From: Methylobacillus methanolivorans
GTDB taxonomy: Bacteria; Pseudomonadota; Gammaproteobacteria; Burkholderiales; Methylophilaceae
Direction: 5' to 3'
DNA length: 64,000 nt
Assembly: GCF_020531845.1 (NCBI RefSeq)
Contig: NZ_JAJAVF010000002.1
Span: 84,436 to 148,435 of the forward strand
The position numbers and the translations under genes were made by a program. Positions 1-8,127 of the stretch are shown piece after piece. Positions within the stretch are counted from its first letter, which is position 1; every line of letters starts with the position of its first letter. The notes beneath the pieces are model-generated. The model was given only the letters and a program-made list of their open reading frames with translations, had not been told where the DNA came from and searched no databases.

Positions 1-534
1 TCAAAACGCGCCAGTATGTGGGTTGTGGGAAATAGTACTGAGCATCTGGAAGTCTGCTCTGTAAATTTAAAGTTGGCACATCAACCTAGGAATTTATCGG
101 AGAAAATTACTTCACAGCTTGGTAAGAGTCTCTTAAGGGCAATGTTGTATCTAACGCAAGGAACACGCCGGCGTCAAGGAATTAACGCTATTGGATTGGG
201 GGGGCAATGGTTTGGAGCGAGCCGTCGTGTTTGCTCCTGGATAGTGGAGGCCTCGCACAAGAATAAAAAAATATTAGATTATTTTGCAAAGTGCCAAATA
301 CCCGACGAGGCTTATATACACACTTTGTTATTAAATATTAACCCCTCTGGTAATGATTTAGTCTTATCTCCGAGCAATCACGCTTTGTTCTGGCATGGAT
401 GCTCGACCGGTCCCGATGTTGTGCAATCTGAAAATGTGGATCAGATTAAAAAGTCTGGTAAATTTTTTGCGCGAAAATTCAGTCTGAAAGTTGACGATCC
501 TACTAGAGCAAGTTTTTCAGTTATAAATAAATGA
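1..534 (+). CDS. Core-2/I-branching-type glycosyltransferase, C-terminal part (5' end outside window)
   Basis: The frame is open from base 1, so the gene begins before the window; only about the last 177 residues are present. The segment GGQWFGASRRVC followed by a PDEAYIHTLLLN block and a C-terminal SGKFFARKF resembles the C-terminal half of the Core-2/I-branching family (PF02485), beta-1,6-N-acetylglucosaminyltransferase-like enzymes found in many bacterial exopolysaccharide clusters. In that family the acidic PDE segment is a conserved active-site region. It lies directly upstream of a pyruvyl transferase on the same strand, which fits a role in polysaccharide assembly or decoration. The family call rests on short motifs in a partial protein, and the sugar donor and acceptor cannot be deduced. 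The DNA is AT-rich compared with the rest of the window. Confidence 0.6.
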   Translation, partial: SKRASMWVVGNSTEHLEVCSVNLKLAHQPRNLSEKITSQLGKSLLRAMLYLTQGTRRRQGINAIGLGGQWFGASRRVCSWIVEASHKNKKILDYFAKCQIPDEAYIHTLLLNINPSGNDLVLSPSNHALFWHGCSTGPDVVQSENVDQIKKSGKFFARKFSLKVDDPTRASFSVINK

Positions 535-565
535 TACCAATCTAAATTTGTAAAAAGGCCAGGAT

Positions 566-1588
566 ATGCGTGTTGCAATTGCTACAGTATTTAACGAATA
601 CTTCAATTATGGATCCTTCTTGCAAGCATTTGCTTTGCAGGAATACATGACTAACCGTGGCATTCAAGTTGATATGTTGTATGCGCCATCATCAACGAGA
701 AAAAAGCGTAAATTGAAAAGTGTAGTTACGAAGAATCCCAAAAGATTATGTTTTAATTTGGTACGTTTTTTTGTTTACACCGTCATTAACCGACAATTGA
801 ATAGTGTACGTTGGCCGACTACTGCCAAGTATGATGCCATCATTGCTGGAAGTGATGAAATCTGGAATTTAAAGAATGCTACATTCGATCATTTACCCAT
901 TTACTTTGGGCAAGGGGTAGATGCAGTCAAGCGCATATCATATGCGCCTAGTACCAACGGGATGGAGGAGGCTGATTTTGCGAGCCTAGAGTTTGAAAAG
1001 TCCGCACTGAAAAAGATTGATTCACTGTCTGCGCGTGATCAAAGAACGGTTGACTTGATTAAAAAGGTGACAGCGAGGGAGGTTGTAGAAGTATTAGATC
1101 CTACATTTCTACTCGATTGGACAAAATATGAAAAAGTAAATACTCCTAATTGTAAATATATATTAGTTTATTGCTACGACCTGACTCCGGAGCGTTTAAC
1201 TATGCTCCAGTCATTAGCGAAAAAGCTAGATGTGGAAAAAATAATAAGCATAGGTCATTTTAGTGCTGTTGGTGTCGATGTAGTAATGAGTGATCCATTT
1301 GAATTTTTAGGATATATAAAAAACGCTACTGCTGTAGTGTCTGATTCTTTTCATGGCACCATCTTGTCAATCCAATACCGTAAGCAGTTCTGCAGCTTTG
1401 TGGGCAAGAATTATAAGGTGGATTATGCTTTGAAGTCTTTAGGACTAGAAGCAAGAAATGCTAATTATTATTCTGATATTGTAGATATTTTTTCTCAAGA
1501 AATAGATTATAAAAAAGTTGACGAAATTCTTAATGTAAGAAAAAAAATCTCATTTGACTTCCTTAATCGTTCACTTAATATTCAATGA
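566..1588 (+). CDS. Polysaccharide pyruvyl transferase family protein
   Basis: A 340-residue protein of the PF04230 type, which transfers pyruvate from phosphoenolpyruvate to hexoses of exopolysaccharide as ketals. Visible hallmarks are the N-terminal NYGSFLQAFALQEYM segment (an 'N-Y-G-S/N' start typical of the family), the YDAIIAGSDEIWN block near residue 95, SYAPS near residue 130, SARDQRTVDLI near residue 155, and the C-terminal VVSDSFHGTILSIQYRKQF signature. It is soluble with no signal peptide. The stop overlaps the ATG of the FrhB-like gene by 4 bases (ATGA), so the two are probably translationally coupled. Base composition is AT-rich, suggesting acquisition with the polysaccharide cluster. 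Family assignment is firm; the acceptor sugar is unknown. Confidence 0.85.
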   Translation: MRVAIATVFNEYFNYGSFLQAFALQEYMTNRGIQVDMLYAPSSTRKKRKLKSVVTKNPKRLCFNLVRFFVYTVINRQLNSVRWPTTAKYDAIIAGSDEIWNLKNATFDHLPIYFGQGVDAVKRISYAPSTNGMEEADFASLEFEKSALKKIDSLSARDQRTVDLIKKVTAREVVEVLDPTFLLDWTKYEKVNTPNCKYILVYCYDLTPERLTMLQSLAKKLDVEKIISIGHFSAVGVDVVMSDPFEFLGYIKNATAVVSDSFHGTILSIQYRKQFCSFVGKNYKVDYALKSLGLEARNANYYSDIVDIFSQEIDYKKVDEILNVRKKISFDFLNRSLNIQ

Positions 1589-3021
1589 TCAATAATCTTC
1601 AGCATCAGCCTTCAGGTTCTATAGGCACTATTCAATCCGTGATCGAGGGAGGGTATTGTATTGGTTGTGGTTCATGCACGGCGGTACAAGATTCACCAGT
1701 TAAAGTTGTATTAAATGAGGTTGGCAAGTTTCAGGCAATATTACCTGCCAAAATTACCTCTGCTTCACTTAACGATCAACTGGCCAAGGTTTGCCCGTTT
1801 TCTGGCGCGGGTGCCAATGAGGATGAGATAGGCAGTGAGTTATTTGGTGATCATGCCCAGCACGATGACAGATTAGGATTTTGGCAGGAGCTATATGTCG
1901 GCCATGTTGATGAAGAAGAGTACCGGATCAATGGTAGCTCGGGTGGAATCGTCAGCTGGACAATATGTGAGCTGCTGGCCAAAGGTGAAATTGATGGAGT
2001 TCTTCATGTTGTACCAACAACTTATTCATCTGGTTCCGAGGTCATGTTTCATTATGGAGTTTCAACCTCTTCGGATGAAGTAAGAAGTCGCGCAAAAAGC
2101 CGATATTACGGCGTAGAAATGAGTAAGGTGCTGGAGTATGTGAAACAGCACCCTGGCCGATATCTGGTTGTAGGTGTTCCTTGCTTTATTAAGTCGATCA
2201 GATTGTTATCTACGCAAGATCCTATTTTCGCTGAAAATATTAAATTCACAATTGCAATTTTATGCGGCCATCTCAAAAGCATTGCTTATCTTGAATATAT
2301 CGCCTGGCAGTTGGGTGTGAGTTTAAACGAGATTGAGCGTTTTGATTTCCGCTATAAAATGCCCAACAACCCCGCTACCAGTTACGCTGTAGAAATTGTT
2401 AGTAATAAAGATAATAGCGAAAAGACACAATCGGCAATCATGAGTAATTTGCGTGGTGGCGATTGGGGCCTTGGTTTGTTCAAATATGGTGCATGTGATT
2501 ATTGTGATGATGTGATGGGTGAAACTGCTGACCTGGCGGCTGGCGATGCCTGGATTGAGCCATATAAGCATGAGTCTTTTGGGACCAGCGTTGTAATCGT
2601 CAGAAATAAAGTACTGCACAAATTCATGGAAGCGGCTAGAGAAGCTAATCGATTGCGCCTAACTACTGTTACTCCAGATGTCGCCGCTGAAACGCAACTG
2701 GCTAGCTTCAGGCATAGAAGGTCTGGTCTGGCGTATAGATTGTATCTGAAACAAGAGGGTGGTGTTTGGGCACCTCCGAAACGGGTAACTCCCCAGTTTA
2801 AGCATTTGTCCAAAAAATATAGAAAAATATTTAAGCTGCGGGCTGAATTGGTTGCTATTAGTGATGCTGCTTATATTAAAGCTATCAAGTTGGGTGGCTT
2901 AGAGCATTACTGGGGTTTGATTGCTCCCTATGCGAAAAAGTATCATAGGATTTATCATCCATTGTGGATTGCTATTCCAAGAAAGATATGGAGAATTATT
3001 TTGAAGAGAATCAAAAAATAA
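1585..3021 (+). CDS. FrhB/FdhB-like iron-sulfur protein (coenzyme F420 hydrogenase beta-subunit family)
   Basis: A 478-residue protein with an N-terminal ferredoxin-like cysteine cluster (CIGCGSC near residues 25-31 and a later VCPF cysteine) and the FrhB_FdhB N- and C-terminal domain pattern. This includes INGSSGGIVSW near residue 115 and GACDYCDDVMGETADLAAGD near residue 305. The family is named for F420-dependent hydrogenase beta subunits. In polysaccharide clusters, homologues recur next to pyruvyl transferases and glycosyltransferases, where their chemistry is not settled. Here the gene overlaps the pyruvyl transferase by 4 bases, arguing for a joint function. The last 60 residues are basic. 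There is no reason to infer F420 metabolism in this organism. Confidence 0.8.
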   Translation: MINNLQHQPSGSIGTIQSVIEGGYCIGCGSCTAVQDSPVKVVLNEVGKFQAILPAKITSASLNDQLAKVCPFSGAGANEDEIGSELFGDHAQHDDRLGFWQELYVGHVDEEEYRINGSSGGIVSWTICELLAKGEIDGVLHVVPTTYSSGSEVMFHYGVSTSSDEVRSRAKSRYYGVEMSKVLEYVKQHPGRYLVVGVPCFIKSIRLLSTQDPIFAENIKFTIAILCGHLKSIAYLEYIAWQLGVSLNEIERFDFRYKMPNNPATSYAVEIVSNKDNSEKTQSAIMSNLRGGDWGLGLFKYGACDYCDDVMGETADLAAGDAWIEPYKHESFGTSVVIVRNKVLHKFMEAAREANRLRLTTVTPDVAAETQLASFRHRRSGLAYRLYLKQEGGVWAPPKRVTPQFKHLSKKYRKIFKLRAELVAISDAAYIKAIKLGGLEHYWGLIAPYAKKYHRIYHPLWIAIPRKIWRIILKRIKK

Positions 3022-3088
3022 CTCCTGATTTATTATTTCATTGCACATTCAAATCTATTGATCTTGTCAGTCTCGAGAATCTCTTTTT

Positions 3089-4315
3089 ATGCCAAATCTG
3101 TTGAGTGTTAATAATTACCATTATCGCAGAGGTGGCTCTGATGTAGTTTACTTAGATCATGCTGCTTTGATGGAAGACCTGGGGTGGAATAATGCATTCT
3201 TCTCCATGCATCATCCGAAAAACTTTGCAACACCATGGGAAAACTATTTTGTCGATGAGTTGGAGTTTGGAAACTCCTATGGGGTTGTAGACAAAGCCAT
3301 TATGGCCTCTAAGGTAATTTATTCTTTTGAGGCACAAAAAAAACTAAAGAAGTTGTTGCAGGATTATCCTGCTGATGTAGCTCACCTGCACTGTATTTAC
3401 CACCATCTATCCCCTGCTATTTTGCCTACGCTACATGAACATGGCGTACCAATTATCATGACCGCTCATGATCTCAAGATCGCTTGTCCGGCTTATAAAA
3501 TGCTTAATGAGACCGGAATATGCGAGAAATGCAAGGATGGAAATTTTTTAAATGTGATTAAACACAAATGCCTACGCAATTCTTTAGGCCCAAGTGTAAT
3601 TGTGGCTTTGGAAAGTACGCTGCATCACAAGTTGAATACATACAAGAAGTACTTAAGTAAAATTGCTGTACCTAGCCGCTTTTTCATGAACAAGTTTGTA
3701 GAGTGGGGTTGGCCTGAAGATAGGTTTACTTATATTCCTAATTACGTTGACTCATCCCTGTTTACTCCTGAATATTCACCTGGAGATTATTTCCTCTATT
3801 TTGGCCGCCTGGCGCCAGAAAAAGGTGTGGAGACGTTGCTTAAATCAGTGAAAAAATCAGGCGTGAAACTTAAGGTTGCCGGTACTGGGCCTGAAGAAGC
3901 TAAATTACATGCCCTGCAAAATGAGCTACAAGCTGATGTAGAGTTTTTGGGCTATCAGTCTGGTGAAGCATTACATACGCTTATCAAGGAATCAAAGGCA
4001 ATAGTTTTACCTTCGGAGTGGTATGAAAATGCTCCTATGAGCTTGCTAGAGAGTATGGCTTTTGGTAAGCCTCTTGTGGTGGCCAATATTGGTGGCATTC
4101 CTGAAATGATTGAGCCTGGTGAAACTGGCTGGATGTTTACCAGCGGTGATGTTGATGAGTTGGCAAATTTGCTTACTAGCATAGATGGTACTGCAGACGA
4201 TAAGTTGTTGACCTATGGCAAAGCCAGTAGGGCCTTGGTTGAAGAAAGATTTAACCGCGATAACTACGTCAATTCAATGCAGAATTTATACGCAAGTGTT
4301 GGAGTCAGGGTCTAA
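3089..4315 (+). CDS. Glycosyltransferase, GT4 family
   Basis: A 408-residue GT-B fold glycosyltransferase. The C-terminal donor-binding half is clear: FLYFGRLAPEKGVETLL near residue 231, VAGTGPEE near residue 265, and the E-x7-E signature region SEWYENAPMSLLESMAFGKP around residues 310-330, followed by NIGGIPEMIEPG. The acceptor half carries a cysteine-bearing CPAYKM...CEKC segment around residues 130-150 that is common in bacterial capsule/EPS GT4 enzymes. There is no signal peptide, consistent with work at the cytoplasmic face on lipid-linked sugars. It sits 67 bases after the FrhB-like gene, and its stop codon overlaps the start of the next glycosyltransferase by one base. The Shine-Dalgarno is weak. 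Specificity is unknown. Confidence 0.85.
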   Translation: MPNLLSVNNYHYRRGGSDVVYLDHAALMEDLGWNNAFFSMHHPKNFATPWENYFVDELEFGNSYGVVDKAIMASKVIYSFEAQKKLKKLLQDYPADVAHLHCIYHHLSPAILPTLHEHGVPIIMTAHDLKIACPAYKMLNETGICEKCKDGNFLNVIKHKCLRNSLGPSVIVALESTLHHKLNTYKKYLSKIAVPSRFFMNKFVEWGWPEDRFTYIPNYVDSSLFTPEYSPGDYFLYFGRLAPEKGVETLLKSVKKSGVKLKVAGTGPEEAKLHALQNELQADVEFLGYQSGEALHTLIKESKAIVLPSEWYENAPMSLLESMAFGKPLVVANIGGIPEMIEPGETGWMFTSGDVDELANLLTSIDGTADDKLLTYGKASRALVEERFNRDNYVNSMQNLYASVGVRV

Positions 4316-5415
4316 TGAAAAAAAATACGGTAAGAATTTTGGGTACTCGTGGCGTACCAGCGGCCCATGGTGGTTTTGAAACATTTGCGGAGCACCTGGC
4401 ATTGTATCTGGTTAACAAGGGCTGGGAGGTCATTGTCTATTGTCAGGTTGGTGGTGAGGGGCCTATCTTTGAGGACAGCTGGCAAGGCGTGAAGCGTGTC
4501 AATATTCCGGTAAAAACTTCGGGTGCCGCAGGGACAATCATTTTTGATTTGAAGTCTACCCTGCATACAGCCAAGACCAAAGATCTGGTTTTGACTCTAG
4601 GCTATAACACGGCTATTTTTTGCCTGATTTATCGCCTACGCGGTATCACCAACCTGATCAATATGGATGGGATTGAGTGGCATAGGCAAAAATGGGGAAA
4701 AGTAGCCAAATTCTGGTTCTGGTTGAATGATTGGGCTGGTTCGTGGTTAGGTAATCACCTGATCGCTGATCATCCGGAAATTGCACGTCATTTAGAGACT
4801 AGAGTACATGCAGAAAAAATTACTACTATTCCCTATGGTGCGGACAAGGTTACAACAGCTAAGCTTGATTACTTAGAAAAGTATGGTTTGCAAGCTGGCA
4901 AATATGCCATTTTGATTGCCCGCGCAGAGCCAGAGAATTCAATTTTAGAGGTTGTGAAGGCGTGGTCTAGTGCCCGTCGTAATGCAAAACTTGTAGTTTT
5001 GGGTAAATATGCAGCAGAACATGCTTATCAACAGCGTGTAAAAGCCGTTGCCTCTGATGAAGTGATATTTCCTGGTGCAATTTACGAAAAGCCTGCAGTG
5101 GAGTCTTTACGCTATTTTTCCATGGCCTATATCCATGGGCATCAGGTGGGAGGCACAAATCCTTCATTGGTTGAGGCGTTGGCTGCGGGAAATCCTGTGC
5201 TAGCTCATGACAACAAATTTAATCGTTGGGTGGCTGGTGATGGCGCAGCTTATTTTGCCAATGAAGATGAGTGTGCACAAAGAATTAGCGAGCTCCTTGC
5301 GACTAGCTCAACCTTGGGGACCATGCGAAGTGCTAGCTACAAACGCCATGATGAAAGTTTTACATGGACAGCTGTGCTTGGAGATTACGAAAAATTATTA
5401 CTAAAATTCCTTTAA
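4315..5415 (+). CDS. DUF1972-type glycosyltransferase (probable rhamnosyltransferase)
   Basis: A 366-residue protein that opens with the DUF1972 signature (VRILGTRGVPAAHGGFETF near residues 6-24), a domain fused to GT4 enzymes several of which are rhamnosyltransferases in capsule/EPS pathways. The NMDGIEWHRQKWG block (about residue 118), LIADHPEIARHL and IPYGAD (about residue 175) and the C-terminal GTNPSLVEALAAGNPVLAHD (E-x7-E-like) are typical. The start overlaps the previous stop by one base, so the two transferases are co-translated. The dTDP-rhamnose genes 4-6 kb downstream make a rhamnosyl donor plausible, but this is inference from context. Confidence 0.8.
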   Translation: MKKNTVRILGTRGVPAAHGGFETFAEHLALYLVNKGWEVIVYCQVGGEGPIFEDSWQGVKRVNIPVKTSGAAGTIIFDLKSTLHTAKTKDLVLTLGYNTAIFCLIYRLRGITNLINMDGIEWHRQKWGKVAKFWFWLNDWAGSWLGNHLIADHPEIARHLETRVHAEKITTIPYGADKVTTAKLDYLEKYGLQAGKYAILIARAEPENSILEVVKAWSSARRNAKLVVLGKYAAEHAYQQRVKAVASDEVIFPGAIYEKPAVESLRYFSMAYIHGHQVGGTNPSLVEALAAGNPVLAHDNKFNRWVAGDGAAYFANEDECAQRISELLATSSTLGTMRSASYKRHDESFTWTAVLGDYEKLLLKFL

Positions 5416-5437
5416 GTTTTTAAGGAGCGTGCCGTTA

Positions 5438-5476
5438 ATGATGGATAGCAATAAGTCCTTGTCTTGGAGATCCTGA
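5438..5476 (+). other. Possible 12-codon leader ORF before the DUF4124 gene
   Basis: A short reading frame (ATG at 5438, second ATG at 5441, stop TGA at 5474-5476) is preceded by a strong AAGGAG at 5422-5427 with 10 bases of spacing. That is a better ribosome site than that of the gene it precedes. The stop lies only two bases before the GTG start (5479) of the DUF4124 protein, the geometry expected for translational coupling. It may equally be chance. Confidence 0.3.
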
Positions 5477-5478
5477 TT

Positions 5479-6765
5479 GTGAAAAACTTATCACTGTTGT
5501 TTTCTATAGGATTATTCTTTTGCACTGCGATCACGGTTAATGCTGAAGTTTATAAAACAACCAATGGCGATGGAACTGTAAGTTATTCTGATAGCCCAAG
5601 TCAAAACTCTACCAGAGTCAATGTGTTGACTTCCCCTGCTGGCGGCTTAAATAAACAATCGAGTAAGGCAACTTCACCGGTAGGTAGCGCGCATGACGGT
5701 GAAGTTAACTTACCATCTGCTAATGATGTAAAGCCAGCGACATCTCCTTCGCCTGCCAGGACGACGGGTAGTAACCAGTCCAAGACTGCAAGCACTAGTG
5801 GTAGTGGCTCTTCCGGCGCAGTGGGCAGTGCTAGTACTCAGGGAAGCGGCGGCAGCAGCTCATCCTCAGGCTCTACAGCCAAGGCAGCTACAACAACGGC
5901 TGCAACCACCACCACAGGTAACACCACCACAGGTAACACCACCACAGGTAACACCACCACAGGTAACACCACCACAGGTAACACTAGTAACCAACAAACA
6001 AGCTTACTTAAAATACTAACAGCGTTAAGTATTTTGAAGAAAGATATGACTACTGAGAATGAGGCAATGCCTGCAGCCAGTGATCAATATGCTTGGGCTT
6101 ATAAGCCGACAATGGTGATGGGTGCTAATCCTACCGCATCAGGGATACCAAAATGGTATCCGGGAAAACGGTTTGCGGTATGGGACAGGGTTTTGGGCTG
6201 GATTACGGTTTATAGAGAAAAAGGTGCCCCTGCACCGGTAAACACACGAATAGCTTTCAAAGATTTATCGCTCTACTATTTTTCAAAGGCGCAAAAAAAA
6301 TGGATATTGTTAGAGAGTTTGCCAAATATCGAAGAGGATCATCGTGGCGAAGCTAATACCGAGGGCACTAATATTAGAGTTCCTTATGACGTTAGGTTAG
6401 AAAAGGACGGGTTCAAATCATACAAATTCCCTGCAGGTTCTTGGTTTCACACCTATGGCTATATGCATAGGTTTGATATCAATGACTTCGGTGGCTTGTA
6501 TTATAGATTTGACTTTAAGCTTGTACTTGATAATCCGGCTGGCCCCAATACGTTAAATACGGATAAATTAGTTGTGCAAGCGGGGGCGGATTACTACCCG
6601 GTTGAATACCCAAAAGAGTCTCTTGGAGCGTCTTATAACCCTGGGGTAGGTACGGGTAGGTTCTTGCGTGCTGGCCCACAATGGAGAACCGCAACTTTCA
6701 CTCTCATGACCCCGGATTACAAGATTGATGAGAACCCACCCAATGTTGATAATTTCTATGAGTAG
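5479..6765 (+). CDS. Secreted DUF4124-domain protein with low-complexity linker and NTTTG repeats
   Basis: The GTG at 5479 is chosen because GGAG (5466-5469) sits nine bases upstream; an in-frame TTG at 5464 would add five residues without a ribosome site. The 428-residue product has a signal peptide ending near VNA, then a DUF4124-like segment (VYKTTNGDGTVSYSDSP), a Ser/Gly/Thr/Ala-rich linker, five NTTTG repeats around residues 144-168, and a globular C-terminal part of about 230 residues rich in Trp/Tyr/Phe that I do not recognise. It follows the glycosyltransferases by 63 bases and is followed by a terminator. A role in the envelope or in exopolysaccharide binding is possible, but no function is claimed. 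The Thr/Ser-rich linker resembles extracellular spacer regions. Confidence 0.75.
   Translation: MKNLSLLFSIGLFFCTAITVNAEVYKTTNGDGTVSYSDSPSQNSTRVNVLTSPAGGLNKQSSKATSPVGSAHDGEVNLPSANDVKPATSPSPARTTGSNQSKTASTSGSGSSGAVGSASTQGSGGSSSSSGSTAKAATTTAATTTTGNTTTGNTTTGNTTTGNTTTGNTSNQQTSLLKILTALSILKKDMTTENEAMPAASDQYAWAYKPTMVMGANPTASGIPKWYPGKRFAVWDRVLGWITVYREKGAPAPVNTRIAFKDLSLYYFSKAQKKWILLESLPNIEEDHRGEANTEGTNIRVPYDVRLEKDGFKSYKFPAGSWFHTYGYMHRFDINDFGGLYYRFDFKLVLDNPAGPNTLNTDKLVVQAGADYYPVEYPKESLGASYNPGVGTGRFLRAGPQWRTATFTLMTPDYKIDENPPNVDNFYE
5908..5982 (+). repeat. Five perfect 15-bp tandem repeats inside the DUF4124 gene
   Basis: The unit ACCACCACAGGTAAC is repeated five times without mismatch, in frame, encoding TTTGN. 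Since the unit is a multiple of three, copy-number change by slippage would lengthen or shorten the linker without breaking the gene. Confidence 0.95.
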
Positions 6766-6835
6766 ATTGATTTTTAAGGGAAATATTAATATAAAACTTC
6801 TTTAAGAAGTTTGTGGTGGTCGAGTTGATTGCATA

Positions 6836-6866
6836 AAAATGCCCGGTAAAATTTATCGGGCATTTT
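6836..6866 (+). terminator. Rho-independent terminator after the DUF4124 gene
   Basis: An AATGCCCG / CGGGCATT stem, extendable by A-T pairs on both sides and through a G-T and A-T pairs toward a tiny loop, is flanked by A-run and T-run. It lies 70 bases after the stop codon and could also serve transcripts from the other strand. Confidence 0.8.
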
Positions 6867-6931
6867 CATTTATATCGCAGGGCTATGTAATCTTCAGTGC
6901 ATGGGTTAGTGGTCTTGCTGAAAAATATTAG

Positions 6932-7422
6932 TGGGTCGTCTCGGGTTTTGAGGTGAGGGGATTGGGCCATGACGAAGTCAAGCAAGTTTTACCCGAGGTG
7001 CGCGGGTGTGCCGTACGCATAGTGCAAGAGCACCGAGGCGAGTATCCATCACTATGGGCCGCTATTAAATCCATAGCCCACCAGGATTGGTGGTATACCG
7101 CAGGCATTAAACGAATGGGGCAAGCGTGCTGAGGTTTGATACAGATGCGCGCGAAGGTGTTACGACCAGCGTAGCGGATGCAGGAGCTGCGCCGAACCAA
7201 CGAGATACTGAAGCTGGTCAGCGCGTTTTTCGCCTAGGTGGAGTTCGCCACGCTCGAGTGGGGATTATATTATGGTTTAATCACCATCGCCTGCTCGAAT
7301 CCAACAGGTATATCCCGCCAGCAGAAGCTGAGGCAAGCTACTATCGGCTACTTGCCAATCAGGCCTCTGTTGTGGTGACTTAGCTTAAACTAAACAGCCT
7401 TCTCAAAAACCGTGGCGATTCA
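6932..7422 (+). mobile_element. Internally deleted fossil IS3-family element (IS51-like)
   Basis: A 491-bp remnant is bounded by imperfect terminal inverted repeats: TGGGTCGTCTCGGGTTTTGA at the left end (6932-6951) and, on the complementary strand of 7403-7422, TGAATCGCCACGGTTTTTGA, with 5 mismatches in 20-21 positions. Both begin with TG as in IS3-family ends. Inside are the start of an orfA-like transposase gene and the extreme C-terminus of an orfB-like integrase gene joined directly, so most of orfB is gone. No direct target duplication is visible in the flanks (TAG on the left, GTT on the right), suggesting age or later rearrangement. A full element of this family would be about 1.2-1.3 kb. 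Confidence 0.75.
6969..7383 (+). pseudogene. IS3-family transposase remnant (orfA start fused to orfB end, frameshifted)
   Basis: ATG at 6969 opens MTKSSKFYP, the usual start of IS51-group OrfA. Changing frame around 7000-7010 gives [21 protein letters not shown], and further shifts give ELRRTNEILKLVSAFFA, the end of OrfA's helix-leucine-zipper region. From about 7260 a third stretch reads LWFNHHRLLESNRYIPPAEAEASYY, matching the C-terminus of the OrfB DDE integrase. The catalytic DDE residues are absent. At least two frameshifts, in-frame stops and a large deletion make it non-functional. Confidence 0.8.
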
Positions 7423-7449
7423 GTTTATACAATTATTAATCTTAATTAA

Positions 7450-8031
7450 TTACAAAATTGGCGCAGCATTTAGTGTGTCTGGTAAGCAATCGGATTTTAC
7501 TATTTGCGCTGGATTGCCTAACACAATCGATCTCGCTGGTATATTTTCAGTAACGAATGCACCTCCTGCTATCCTACTTCCCTCACCAATTGTAATGCCC
7601 CCTACAATGATTGCATTTGGTCCAATCCATACGTTATCTTGAATGATTGGATATTCCGTTATTCTTGTGCCATTTTTTTGAATTTTATCTTTTTGACCAA
7701 TTGTTACACCATGAAAAATAGTAACATTATTACCTATAGAAGCTTCCTGATTAATTACTATGCCCCAGCCATGTAGCAATGCAATTCCTCCTCCAATTTT
7801 AGTTCTCCAAGATATATCCATAGTTGCACTATGTGCAGTAAATCGATGGAAAGCTTGAAAAAATGGTAAAGCGAATCGTAGTTTTTTGGATTGATGAATG
7901 TATTGACAGGCTCTTATCGTAAAAATTACTCTGAAAGTTCTTCTTGTAACTAAAGCTTTAATTAAATATTTCAATGAATATTGCCCATAAAGTCTGTAAG
8001 TGTCTGCTTTTAAAAGTTTCACGGCATTCAT
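7450..8031 (-). CDS. Left-handed beta-helix (hexapeptide) acyltransferase, serine acetyltransferase-like
   Basis: A 193-residue protein whose second half is a run of hexapeptide repeats (GWGIVINQEASIGNNVTIFHG, IGQKD, IIQDNVWIGPNAIIVGG, IGEGSRIAGGAFV) ending in the VLGNPAQIVK closure typical of trimeric acyltransferases. The HGVTIG block resembles CysE-type serine acetyltransferases, but CysE is longer. Proteins of this size in exopolysaccharide clusters usually acetylate sugars, so sugar O-acetylation is the better guess. It is transcribed in the same direction as rfbBACD, 96 bases after rfbD, and is noticeably AT-rich. The N-terminal 60 residues are basic and unassigned. Confidence 0.75.
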   Translation of the reverse strand: MNAVKLLKADTYRLYGQYSLKYLIKALVTRRTFRVIFTIRACQYIHQSKKLRFALPFFQAFHRFTAHSATMDISWRTKIGGGIALLHGWGIVINQEASIGNNVTIFHGVTIGQKDKIQKNGTRITEYPIIQDNVWIGPNAIIVGGITIGEGSRIAGGAFVTENIPARSIVLGNPAQIVKSDCLPDTLNAAPIL

Positions 8032-8127
8032 TTCTTATATTCCGTATTGTTTAATCAGGAATTGATTTGGCAATTTGAACATTATTTATAATGAGCTAAT
8101 GGCCATTTTTCGTTTATATGTAAAGTA

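Noticed and set aside
5908..5982. CRISPR-like repeat array
   Set aside because: The repeats are contiguous 15-mers without spacers and encode a peptide repeat in frame.
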